From Roseibium sediminis (GTDB taxonomy: Bacteria > Pseudomonadota > Alphaproteobacteria > Rhizobiales > Stappiaceae), in NCBI RefSeq assembly GCF_008711325.1, contig NZ_VXDB01000013.1, forward strand, positions 1 to 64,000: DNA of 64,000 nt, written 5' to 3'. Positions within the stretch are counted from its first letter, which is position 1, and each line of letters starts with the position of its first letter. Shown here one piece after another: positions 31,902 to 40,057 of this stretch. The notes beneath the pieces were generated by a model, which did not search any database, was not told where the DNA came from, and saw nothing but the letters and a program-made list of their open reading frames with translations. The translations under genes and the position numbers were made by a program.

Positions 31902-33380
31902 TCACCCCTTGGGCAGCGTAAGGCAAAAGCATGTGCCCGTCGGGCTGTCCTCAAGGCTGATCTGCCCGCCGTGGGCCCGCACCAACTCGGCGGCTATCGC
32001 CAGACCGAGACCGATGCCATCCTTTTTCGGACCGCTGTGAAATGCCTTGAACAGGGAGGCTTTGATATTTTCCGGAATGCCCGGTCCGGTGTCGCTGACG
32101 CGGATTGTTACCGCGTCCGCGCCATCAAGTGCCGTGATGGCGATGCGTTTGACGACGACATCGTCTTTCCGGTCACCTTCCAGTGCCTGTACCGCGTTTC
32201 GGCTGAGGTTCATCAACACCCGGAAGAGGTGATCCGGGTCAGCATTGAGCTCCAACTGCGGATCCACCCCATTGGAGAATTCGATGCCGCCACGTTCGGA
32301 TAGCCCGAGGACATCTGCCACATCGCCCACGACCTTGGAGAGTTTGATCACCCTGCGACGTGGCGGCTGCTCCTGCGCCTTGCCGTAGGACATGACGGCC
32401 TGCGTATAGTTGATGGCGCGATCCAGCGTTGCCAGAATTCTGGGAGCCAGCCTGACCACAGTGGGGTCATCGACCTGTTCGATACGCTCCAGAAACAACT
32501 GGGCTGAGGCGAGCAGGTTTCTCAGATCGTGATTGATCTTGGAAACCGCCAGACCGAGGTCCGCAAGCCGCTGTTTCTGCATCAGGCTTCGCGACAGAAC
32601 CGACTGCATTGCAGCGAGACGGACTTCCGCTTCCCCCAGTTCGTCATTACGCCCGCTTGGCGTGAGAACGCGGGATGCATTTTCCGGCTCCTCGGAAAAA
32701 CGTTCCATATTGGCAGTCAGGCGCTGAAGGGGACGAACGAACAGCGCACGAAGGCTGATATAGACCAGCGACGCCGTGATTGCTGAAATGAAGAGGGACA
32801 GCGCCAGAATCCGACCGGAAAACGCCAGCATGTCCTGTTGCAGAAGCCGGACGGGAAAGACAACATCAACGCGGTCTGTATCCCCCATGCGCCCCATTCC
32901 GACGACCCGCATCATGCCATCACCACGATACAGCAGCACCTTGAAGCTTTCGATGACCGCCATCCAGGGTGTTTGCTTTTCCATGCTCACATGGAATGCG
33001 ATCTGGTTTGGCATTTCCGTCATGGCAATCAGCCGTCGCGTACTGCCTTGATCGAGGGAGATTGCGACCGCCCCTGTCGTTCTCAAGAGCTGCTCCTGAA
33101 GCCGCGGCGCGATTGTGTTCGTTTCCGCAAGCACTGACGCTGCAACACCAGCCGTGGTCAGACGATCATTCAGCCATGTATTGCGAAAATTGGCGACCGA
33201 AGGGACATAGATGAACACTTCGGACAGCATCACGAAGAGGACGGTGAGGAGCAGGAGTTTTCCGGAAAGCCCGCCAAGGCGCGATACCGGGGCCGTTTTA
33301 AGCCGCAGGGCCTTCAACATGCCGGGGCGTGCCTTCTGCACATTGTCAGATCCGTCCAGCGGACCACTCTCATGCTTCAT
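31902..33380 (-). CDS. Sensor histidine kinase, orphan
   Basis: A 492-residue membrane kinase. Helices are at about residues 38-62 and 188-212 around a periplasmic sensor of roughly 125 residues. A HAMP-like linker ('RPLQRLTANMERFSE') follows, then the phosphoacceptor 'KINHDLRNLLASAQLF' (His284) and an HATPase_c domain with the N-box 'LMNLSRNAVQAL', 'DTGPGIP' and 'GIGLGLAIAAELVRAHGG'. No response regulator gene is adjacent, so its partner is elsewhere. The H-box NHDLRN is that of the HisKA branch found in alphaproteobacterial cell-envelope kinases. The signal is unknown. Confidence 0.85.
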   Translation of the reverse strand: MKHESGPLDGSDNVQKARPGMLKALRLKTAPVSRLGGLSGKLLLLTVLFVMLSEVFIYVPSVANFRNTWLNDRLTTAGVAASVLAETNTIAPRLQEQLLRTTGAVAISLDQGSTRRLIAMTEMPNQIAFHVSMEKQTPWMAVIESFKVLLYRGDGMMRVVGMGRMGDTDRVDVVFPVRLLQQDMLAFSGRILALSLFISAITASLVYISLRALFVRPLQRLTANMERFSEEPENASRVLTPSGRNDELGEAEVRLAAMQSVLSRSLMQKQRLADLGLAVSKINHDLRNLLASAQLFLERIEQVDDPTVVRLAPRILATLDRAINYTQAVMSYGKAQEQPPRRRVIKLSKVVGDVADVLGLSERGGIEFSNGVDPQLELNADPDHLFRVLMNLSRNAVQALEGDRKDDVVVKRIAITALDGADAVTIRVSDTGPGIPENIKASLFKAFHSGPKKDGIGLGLAIAAELVRAHGGQISLEDSPTGTCFCLTLPKG

Positions 33381-33418
33381 GCGTCACCACTTCCTTGCCA
33401 GGCCGGATTTCGAATCTC

Positions 33419-34849
33419 TCATCCAAAAGCTCGCAAGACTGCCAGCATCTTCCGCAGCCATGGCTTGCCTGGCAAGTCCGCATAATAGGAAATCGACGCC
33501 CGCCGCACCAGCTCGCCCAATGTCGGATAGGGGGACACAAAACCGGCGAGGTCCTTTACGGTCAGTTTTTTCGCCACGGCGAGGGATAGAAGATTGATGA
33601 TCTCCCCAGCCTGCGCGCCAACAATGTCTGCTCCAAGCACCCGCCCCTTCGGACCAACGACAAGTTTAAGGCGGCCCTTGGTCAGACCTTCTGCCTGGGC
33701 GCGGTCATTCCCGGAGTAATCTGCTGCGAGGACGCGAACCTTATCGCCATGAACCTCCCGCGCTTCCTTTTCCGAAAGACCAACATGTCCAAGTTCCGGC
33801 GAGGTATAAGTCACCCACGGAATGATGCTGCGATCTTCCTTTGCCGGAAGGCGGAACAGGATGGATCGGATAACCAGCCCGGCATGGTAACCGGCAACAT
33901 GGGTGAACTGCAGACCGCCGGTGACATCGCCGACAGCGTAGACTTTGCGATTGCTGGTTCTCAGGTCGCTGCCTACCTTGATGCCACGGCGATCAAAATT
34001 GATTCCGGCAGCCTCCAGACCCACACCTTCCACATTCGGGCTACGGCCAGCGGCGACCAGAATATGGGTCCCGACGGTTTCTCCTGCCCCCTCGTCCGTG
34101 GACATCCATTTCACGACGATCTCATCGCCGCGCTGTTCCACTGCCTCGACAGAAGAGTGTTCCTTCAGGTCCACCCCTTCAGCGCGCAACTGATCGAGAA
34201 CGATAGCCGCTAGTTCCGGATCGTCCTTCCCGAGTGCTTTCTGCCCTTCAATCACCGTCACCCGGCTTCCCAACCGGCGATGTGCCTGAGCCATTTCCAG
34301 ACCAATTGGTCCGCCACCGATGATGATCAGATGGGCGGGCGCCTCGCGCAGCTCGAAGATATTCTCGTTGGTGAGATAGGGAACGGTATCCAGACCAGAG
34401 ATTGGCGGAACAGTTGCCGTCGAGCCGGTCGCGACAACAAAACGGCGTGCCCGGATCTCATGTTTGTCCGTCACCACACAGTCAGGGGAAACGAAATGGC
34501 CGTGGGACTTTATGACGGTCACGCCAAGACCCTCAAAGCGCTCGACCGAATCATGCGGCTCAATGGCAGCAATGACGCTGTGAACGTGGTCGTTGGCCTT
34601 GGGAAAATCGATGCCTTCGAGTTTTGCGTTGACCCCGAAGGCGGCAGCTGAACGAACAGAGCGGGCTGCCTTGGCCGCAGACAGCAGAGCCTTGGAGGGA
34701 ACACATCCGGTGTTCAGGCAGTCCCCGCCCATCTTGCCCTTTTCGATCAGCACCACATCCACACCGAAGGCAGCGGCGGCGGCCGCGACCGAAAGCCCCC
34801 CTGAGCCTGCCCCAATGACACAAATGTCCGGCTTTAGTTCTGTTCTCAT
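33419..34849 (-). CDS. Pyridine nucleotide-disulfide oxidoreductase (mercuric reductase/dihydrolipoyl dehydrogenase-like)
   Basis: A 476-residue FAD enzyme. The start at 34849 (MRTELK) is preferred: AGGGG lies upstream and the FAD motif 'CVIGAGSGGLSVAAAAAAFG' follows at once. The redox-active disulfide is 'GGDCLNTGCVPSKALL' near residue 43. The NAD(P) motif is 'LIIIGGGPIGLEMAQ', with 'VYAVGDVTGG' near 300. It lacks the N-terminal HMA domain and the C-terminal cysteine pair of true MerA, so mercury reduction is unlikely. It is followed in many bacteria by a TVP38 family gene, as here (the TVP38 gene is upstream on the same strand). Confidence 0.8.
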   Translation of the reverse strand: MRTELKPDICVIGAGSGGLSVAAAAAAFGVDVVLIEKGKMGGDCLNTGCVPSKALLSAAKAARSVRSAAAFGVNAKLEGIDFPKANDHVHSVIAAIEPHDSVERFEGLGVTVIKSHGHFVSPDCVVTDKHEIRARRFVVATGSTATVPPISGLDTVPYLTNENIFELREAPAHLIIIGGGPIGLEMAQAHRRLGSRVTVIEGQKALGKDDPELAAIVLDQLRAEGVDLKEHSSVEAVEQRGDEIVVKWMSTDEGAGETVGTHILVAAGRSPNVEGVGLEAAGINFDRRGIKVGSDLRTSNRKVYAVGDVTGGLQFTHVAGYHAGLVIRSILFRLPAKEDRSIIPWVTYTSPELGHVGLSEKEAREVHGDKVRVLAADYSGNDRAQAEGLTKGRLKLVVGPKGRVLGADIVGAQAGEIINLLSLAVAKKLTVKDLAGFVSPYPTLGELVRRASISYYADLPGKPWLRKMLAVLRAFG

Positions 34850-34893
34850 TGTTGCCCCTGATTGGATTGGTGTCGTTGGAGGTGAAAACAGAC

Positions 34894-35721
34894 CTAGCTG
34901 GCCCGCCAGCGCTTGATCGCGACCGGAATGAGGCTTGCAACGCCCAGCGCGAAAAACGCTGCGAGCAGTTGCGGCGTAACAAGAGCTCCGACCTCGATCT
35001 GGCAGGTTCCTGTCGCGGCACATCCCGGATTTGCAGCCTCCTGCGCGGCCACGACACTGTCAAGGCCAGCGCCGATGAAGGCGAAGGCAAAGGTTCCCGG
35101 AAGGATGCCGACGGCTGTCGAAAGGACATAGGTTCTCAAGGGCACCTGAAAGAGTGCCGGTGCAATATTCACGAGCCAGAAGGGGAAGACAGGCGTCAGA
35201 CGGAGGAAGAGCAGATAATTGAAGGCATCGGAGCGAAAACCGCTGGCCAGTTTTTCCACAAATGGCCCGGCTTTTTGCGTCAGAAACGCTCCGAAGGACG
35301 AGCGCGCCACAAGGAAAATGACCGTTGCCCCCATTGTGGCAGCCACCACGGTTGTCGCCCCGCCAACGATCCAGCCAAAGAGAAAGCCTCCACCGATCGT
35401 CAAAAGGGAGGCACCGGGAAAACTGAGAGCGACCGCGGCGACATAAATCACAAAGAACAGACCAAGGCTGAACACAAAGCGCTCATTCACATAGGCCATC
35501 AGGTTCTGGCGCTCGCTGATCAGTGAGGAAAGGGACAAAAGCTCATGCCAGCCCTGGCTGAATCCAACGACCATCAGCACTCCAAGGCCGATGAGCGGCC
35601 CCCAGGATTTCAGGAAGCTTCCCTTCTGAGCCGAGGCGGTCATCCGGGCCGGTTCACCGGAACCCGATTCTCCACCACTTCCTTCGGTATCATCCAGTTT
35701 TTGCTCAATGGTCATACGCAT
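34894..35721 (-). CDS. TVP38/TMEM64 family membrane protein
   Basis: About 275 residues with six predicted helices and the SNARE-associated/VTT domain. Visible segments are 'VALSFPGASLLTIGGGFLFG' in the centre and 'FLRLTPVFPFWLVNIAPALF' near residue 185, the latter being the F/LRL-P-F conserved motif of the family. The start near 35721 (MRMTIEQ) is chosen because the longer frame to 35787 shows no ribosome binding site. The gene precedes the flavoprotein by 44 bp in the same orientation. The molecular function of the family in bacteria is not settled (DedA-like transport has been proposed). Confidence 0.8.
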   Translation of the reverse strand: MRMTIEQKLDDTEGSGGESGSGEPARMTASAQKGSFLKSWGPLIGLGVLMVVGFSQGWHELLSLSSLISERQNLMAYVNERFVFSLGLFFVIYVAAVALSFPGASLLTIGGGFLFGWIVGGATTVVAATMGATVIFLVARSSFGAFLTQKAGPFVEKLASGFRSDAFNYLLFLRLTPVFPFWLVNIAPALFQVPLRTYVLSTAVGILPGTFAFAFIGAGLDSVVAAQEAANPGCAATGTCQIEVGALVTPQLLAAFFALGVASLIPVAIKRWRAS

Positions 35722-35890
35722 GGTTTCCCGGCTCGCCGCCCCTCCAAAAGAGCGCCAGCATGTGTCTTTCCTGCAGATGTACATCATTTGTCTTGAGGAA
35801 AAGACACTATCACCGACAAGTTATTGCTCCACACCACTCGATCACTGCGGCGTGAAGAGTGGTTTAACGACGGTTTTTGCGCTGTGTGCG

Positions 35891-35919
35891 TTGACTTGCC
35901 GTCGCACGGACCGTATAAG
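35891..35919 (+). promoter_or_regulatory. Near-consensus sigma-70 promoter of rpmH-rnpA-yidC
   Basis: TTGACT (35891-35896), 17-bp spacer, TATAAG (35914-35919). The start point would be near 35926, giving a leader of about 125 nt before rpmH. It is the best-looking promoter in the window, as expected for a ribosomal protein gene. The surrounding 329-bp gap (35722-36050) holds no gene. Confidence 0.8.
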
Positions 35920-36050
35920 CGCGCACGACTGGAACACGCATCCGAGCTGTCGTGGGCCCCTGTGGGCTATTTTCGATCAGCGTATTCGGATGGTTTCTCC
36001 AAAATTCTTTATCGAAAAAGGGCCGCGTGGGTGACACGCGGGGTAGAACA

Positions 36051-36185
36051 ATGAAGCGTACGTATCAACCGAGCCGTCTTGTCCGCAAGCGCCGCCACGG
36101 CTTCCGCGCGCGCATGGCAACCAAGAACGGACGTCAAGTTCTGGCTCGCCGCCGCGCCAAGGGCCGCAAGCGTCTGAGCGCCTAA
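36051..36185 (+). CDS. rpmH: 50S ribosomal protein L34
   Basis: A complete 44-residue L34: '[18 protein letters not shown]' to '[18 protein letters not shown]'. Size and sequence are canonical. It is followed by rnpA, the conserved bacterial pairing. The start at 36051 is fixed by the invariant N-terminus. Confidence 0.98.
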   Translation: MKRTYQPSRLVRKRRHGFRARMATKNGRQVLARRRAKGRKRLSA

Positions 36186-36251
36186 TCGGCCAACCCGCTA
36201 GCGGCGCAGCCGGTTCTGCTTGCTACCGCAGCACAGACATTGCAGCCGCAA

Positions 36252-36647
36252 ATGGAAACTCTCAAAAAGCGCGCCGAATTCATAGCGGTCTCCAAGGGAG
36301 GTCGCGTTGGACGGCGCGCTTTTTTGATTCAGGGTCTGCCGAACAAGGACGCCGTCCCCTCCCGGGTCGGGTACACCGTTACCAAGAAGACCGGAAATTC
36401 GGTCGTGCGCAGCAGAATCAAGCGACGCCTCAGGGCCGCTGTTGCCGCGTTGGACGCCGGTGACATTCCGAATGCGGCCGATTTTGTTCTGGTGGCGCGA
36501 CAGGATGCCCTGTCGACACCCTTTAATAAACTGGTCACAGACCTCAAATCAGGTCTGGTGCAAGTGCTCGATCCGCAAACGCCTCGCGGTCCGAGAAATC
36601 CGCGGAAACCCGCACACCGGTCAAATTCGAGCAAAAAGCAGAGGTAA
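36252..36647 (+). CDS. rnpA: Ribonuclease P protein component
   Basis: About 131 residues. The RNase P protein signature is at residues 50-65 ('RVGYTVTKKTGNSVVRSRIK' then 'RRLRAA'), with the N-terminal 'METLKKRAEFIAVSKGG' typical of the family. The ATG at 36252 is preferred over a TTG four codons upstream. It binds the catalytic RNA in tRNA 5' maturation. A basic C-terminal tail ('SNSSKKQR') extends beyond the domain. The stop is 6 bp before yidC. Confidence 0.95.
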   Translation: METLKKRAEFIAVSKGGRVGRRAFLIQGLPNKDAVPSRVGYTVTKKTGNSVVRSRIKRRLRAAVAALDAGDIPNAADFVLVARQDALSTPFNKLVTDLKSGLVQVLDPQTPRGPRNPRKPAHRSNSSKKQR

Positions 36648-36653
36648 GTTCCG

Positions 36654-38462
36654 TTGTTCTCAGAAAACCGCAACACACTTCTTGCGATTGCGTTGTCCCT
36701 CGCTGTTCTCCTTGCCTGGCAGTACTTTGTTGCCCAGCCCCAGCTCGAAAAGCAGCAGGCTGCTTTACTGGCCCAACAGGAAGCGCAGCAGGCTCAAACG
36801 GACCCGCAGCAACCTTCGGCCCAGAACGCTCCCGGCTCGATCGAGGCTAATGCGCCCGCAGCTGGCAGCCAAACGCAATTTCAGAGCCGTGAACAGGCAA
36901 TCGGCGCCACCGCCCGCCTGCAGATCGACACACCACGTCTTTCGGGCTCCATCAACCTTGTCGGTGGACAACTGGACGACATTCGGCTGAAGAACTACCA
37001 CGAGACTGTCGACAAGAGCAGCCCGACAGTCGTTCTGTTCTCGCCGAAGGGCAGTCCAAACCCGTTCTATGCCGACTATGGCTGGGTGAGCGACCCGGGC
37101 GCTTCTGTTTCCCTGCCAGGTCCTGACACTGTCTGGTCCGTGGACGCCGGTGCTCAGCTGACACCGTCGACACCAGTGACCGCCAGCTATGACAATGGGG
37201 AAGGCCTGACCTTCAAGCGGACGTTCTCAATCGACGAGAACTACATGTTTACCGTCACACAGAGCGTTGAAAACAACTCCGCTGCGGCCGTGACGCTTTA
37301 TCCGTATGGCCTCATTGCCCGCAAAGGCAAGCCGAAGACGGCAGGCTTCTACATTCTTCATGAGGGCCTTCTCGGGGTCTTCGGAGAAGAAGGTCTGAAG
37401 GAAGTCGACTACGACGATCTCGCCGAAACCGGCTCTGAGCGCCCTGCTCCGGTTGACCGCGGATGGCTTGGCATCACCGACAAATACTGGGCTGCCACCC
37501 TCATCCCGCAGCCGGGCGAAACCTTCCAGCCGAGCTTCACGCACTCGAATGCCTCCGACAACTATCAGGCGGACTTCCTGGGCGGAGCAACCACAATCGA
37601 ATCCGGTTCGACGGGTGAAACCAGCTCGTATCTCTTTGCAGGCGCAAAGGAGACCAAGCTTCTCGACGCCTATGAAGAATCCCTGAATATCGAGCGTTTC
37701 GAGTTGCTGATCGACTGGGGCTGGTTCTACTTCCTGACGAAGCCGATGTTCTTCGCCATCGACTGGCTGTTCCATGTGTTTGGCAACTTCGGTGTTGCGA
37801 TCCTGCTGGTAACCGTCATCATCAAGGCGTTCTTCTTCCCGCTGGCCAACAAGTCCTATGTTTCGATGAGCAAGATGAAGCTTGTTCAGCCTCAGATGCA
37901 GGAAATTCGGGATCGCTATGCCGATGACCGGGCCAAGCAACAGCAAGCGCTGATGGAGCTTTACAAGAAAGAGAAGATCAACCCGCTGGCCGGCTGCTTG
38001 CCGATCCTGATCCAGATCCCGGTATTCTTCGCTCTCTACAAGGTTCTGTTCGTTACCATCGAAATGCGCCATGCGCCGTTCTTCGGCTGGATCCAGGACC
38101 TTTCGGCTCCAGACCCCACCAGCCTGTTCAACCTGTTTGGTGCGATTCCGTGGGATCCGCCGCAGCTGTTGATGGTTGGCATCTGGCCGCTGATCATGGG
38201 TGTCACCATGTTCGTCCAGATGAAGATGAACCCGGCCCCGCCCGATCCGACCCAACAGATGATCTTCACCTGGATGCCGATCGTCTTCACCTTCATGCTG
38301 GCGTCTTTCCCGGCAGGACTCGTGATCTACTGGGCCTGGAACAACAGCCTCTCGATTGCTCAGCAATGGGTCATCATGCGTCGCCAGGGGGTCAAGATCG
38401 AGCTGTTCGACAACTTGAAGTCGACGTTCAAGCGAAAACCAAAGCCCACAGAAGACAGCTAG
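36654..38462 (+). CDS. yidC: Membrane protein insertase YidC
   Basis: A 602-residue full-length gram-negative YidC. Helix 1 is at residues 5-22 ('[18 protein letters not shown]'). The long periplasmic domain of about 350 residues follows, then the conserved insertase core ('[20 protein letters not shown]', '[20 protein letters not shown]', '[20 protein letters not shown]'). The start codon is TTG (36654) with AGAGG 9 bp upstream, and the stop of rnpA overlaps this ribosome binding region. A Gln-rich linker ('[15 protein letters not shown]') comes after helix 1. Confidence 0.96.
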   Translation: MFSENRNTLLAIALSLAVLLAWQYFVAQPQLEKQQAALLAQQEAQQAQTDPQQPSAQNAPGSIEANAPAAGSQTQFQSREQAIGATARLQIDTPRLSGSINLVGGQLDDIRLKNYHETVDKSSPTVVLFSPKGSPNPFYADYGWVSDPGASVSLPGPDTVWSVDAGAQLTPSTPVTASYDNGEGLTFKRTFSIDENYMFTVTQSVENNSAAAVTLYPYGLIARKGKPKTAGFYILHEGLLGVFGEEGLKEVDYDDLAETGSERPAPVDRGWLGITDKYWAATLIPQPGETFQPSFTHSNASDNYQADFLGGATTIESGSTGETSSYLFAGAKETKLLDAYEESLNIERFELLIDWGWFYFLTKPMFFAIDWLFHVFGNFGVAILLVTVIIKAFFFPLANKSYVSMSKMKLVQPQMQEIRDRYADDRAKQQQALMELYKKEKINPLAGCLPILIQIPVFFALYKVLFVTIEMRHAPFFGWIQDLSAPDPTSLFNLFGAIPWDPPQLLMVGIWPLIMGVTMFVQMKMNPAPPDPTQQMIFTWMPIVFTFMLASFPAGLVIYWAWNNSLSIAQQWVIMRRQGVKIELFDNLKSTFKRKPKPTEDS

Positions 38463-38488
38463 ACCTGCTGTCCTTGCAAACCAGGATC

Positions 38489-38519
38489 GGGCCCGCTATT
38501 CAGTGGGCCCTGTTCTTTT
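38489..38519 (+). terminator. Intrinsic terminator after yidC
   Basis: A 9-bp stem GGGCCCGCT/AGTGGGCCC (one G-U pair) with a 4-base loop, followed by TGTTCTTTT. It lies 27 bp after the yidC stop and ends the rpmH-rnpA-yidC unit. Its presence argues that the following acetyltransferase starts at 38644, not within the hairpin. Confidence 0.7.
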
Positions 38520-38643
38520 GGAAGGCTCGTTACATGAACCACTGATGCAGGACCTTTTCCGCAAGGCGAAATGCCCGATGGCAGGTCACACGCGCACGCA
38601 GCGCCAAACCGGTTCCCTTGCTCCTGCATTCCAAGGTGGCTTC

Positions 38644-39324
38644 ATGCAGACCCCTTCTCCCGATACGCTTCACCCCTTCCACGGCGAAACCCATACGGTT
38701 TTCCTGAAGAACGTCATTACCCGGCCCAACATCGAAGTGGGCGACTTTACCTATTACAATGATCTTGACGGGGCATCCGCGTTTGAAGACCGCAATGTCC
38801 GGTATCACTTCGATTTCATTGGCGACCGATTGGTCATCGGAAAATTCTGCGCGCTAGCCCAGGGAACGACCTTCATCATGAGCGGCGCAAACCACGCGAT
38901 GACAGGCTTTTCAACCTATCCGTTCCACATATTCGGCGATGCATGGCGCGAAGGGTTTGATGAGCGGACCATATTCAATCACATTCGAGGCGATACCGTC
39001 GTTGGGAATGACGTCTGGTTCGGGACCAATACGACGATCATGCCCGGTATACGCATCGAGTCCGGCGCGATCATCGGGGCAGAGGCCGTCGTAGCGAAGG
39101 ATGTCCCTCCCTATGCCGTCGTGGTCGGAAATCCCGGCAGGGTCGTCAAACTAAGATTCGCGCAGGCAACCATCGACCGCCTGCTGGAAATTGCATGGTG
39201 GGACTGGCCTCTTGGCAAGATCACCCGCCATCTGGGTGCGATTCGGGCTGCCGATATTTCAGAACTTGAAATCGCGGCGACGGATGACGACACAGGGCTC
39301 GACGCCCCTTCAAAGGCAATGTAG
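38644..39324 (+). CDS. Vat/CatB-family hexapeptide O-acetyltransferase
   Basis: A 226-residue left-handed beta-helix acetyltransferase of the xenobiotic (Vat/CatB) type. The catalytic histidine segment is 'FIMSGANHAMTGFSTYPF' near residue 80. The hexapeptide stretch 'TVVGNDVWFGTNTTIMPGI' then 'RIESGAIIGAEAVVAKDVPP' is followed by 'PYAVVVGNPGRVVKLRF'. The start at 38644 is chosen because AAGGTGG lies upstream; a longer frame to 38503 would run through the terminator. Family members acetylate streptogramin or chloramphenicol, but most genomic relatives have unknown acceptors. It sits between yidC and engB, which are usually adjacent. Confidence 0.8.
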   Translation: MQTPSPDTLHPFHGETHTVFLKNVITRPNIEVGDFTYYNDLDGASAFEDRNVRYHFDFIGDRLVIGKFCALAQGTTFIMSGANHAMTGFSTYPFHIFGDAWREGFDERTIFNHIRGDTVVGNDVWFGTNTTIMPGIRIESGAIIGAEAVVAKDVPPYAVVVGNPGRVVKLRFAQATIDRLLEIAWWDWPLGKITRHLGAIRAADISELEIAATDDDTGLDAPSKAM

Positions 39325-39333
39325 AACGCGGGC

Positions 39334-39981
39334 ATGAGCGAAGATGAAAAATACTCTCCTGAAGAGCTTGAGCGCGGACGCCTTCTGTTCGCCCGTCCCT
39401 GGACATTCCAGACAAGCGTCACGGAAATGGCCAACCTACCGGACTTTGCGGACACGGAGATTGCCTTTGCCGGGCGGTCCAATGTGGGCAAGTCCAGCCT
39501 GATCAACGCCTTGACCGGACGAAAGGGACTGGCGCGAACTTCCAGCACGCCGGGACGCACCCAGATGCTGAATTTCTTTCATGCACCTGACACACCGCTG
39601 ACCATTGTCGACATGCCCGGCTACGGCTACGCGCAGGCTCCAAAGGACCTGGTGGACGCATGGACGCGTCTCGTCTTCTCCTATCTTCGCGGTCGACCGA
39701 ACTTGCGCCGGGTTTTCCTGCTGATCGACAGCCGTCACGGCCTCAAGAAGAATGACCTCGAAACCCTGGATCTTCTGGATAAGGCTGCGGTTGTTTATCA
39801 GGTCATTCTGACCAAGGCGGACAAGATCAAGAAACCTCAATTGGCCCGTCTGATCACTGAGACACAGGCTGCGTTGTCAAAGCGCGTTGCAGCCTATCCG
39901 GAGATCATTGCCACATCGTCCGAAAAAGATTTCGGCATCGATCAGGTACGTGCTGAAGTGTCCCGATTTACGGACTGTTAA
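39334..39981 (+). CDS. engB: Ribosome biogenesis GTPase EngB (YihA/YsxC)
   Basis: A 215-residue TRAFAC GTPase. G1 is '[16 protein letters not shown]' near residue 47, the switch region '[11 protein letters not shown]' near 70, G3 '[12 protein letters not shown]' near 90, G4 'LTKADKI' near 157 and G5 '[10 protein letters not shown]' near the end. It is essential in many bacteria for 50S assembly. It begins 10 bp after the acetyltransferase stop. Confidence 0.95.
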   Translation: MSEDEKYSPEELERGRLLFARPWTFQTSVTEMANLPDFADTEIAFAGRSNVGKSSLINALTGRKGLARTSSTPGRTQMLNFFHAPDTPLTIVDMPGYGYAQAPKDLVDAWTRLVFSYLRGRPNLRRVFLLIDSRHGLKKNDLETLDLLDKAAVVYQVILTKADKIKKPQLARLITETQAALSKRVAAYPEIIATSSEKDFGIDQVRAEVSRFTDC

Positions 39982-40057
39982 TTCTATTCAGCAACAAGTG
40001 ACGTAATTTCTGACAAGGTAAGACTGACGATTATTTTGGGATATTGGGGGAGATTGC

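Noticed and set aside
33419-34849. True mercuric reductase MerA
   Set aside because: It lacks the N-terminal metal-binding domain and the C-terminal cysteine pair; only the general disulfide reductase motif is present.
37227-38366. 379-codon minus-strand open frame inside yidC
   Set aside because: Composition (His/Asp/Arg/Gln-rich) is typical of an antisense frame of a membrane protein gene.
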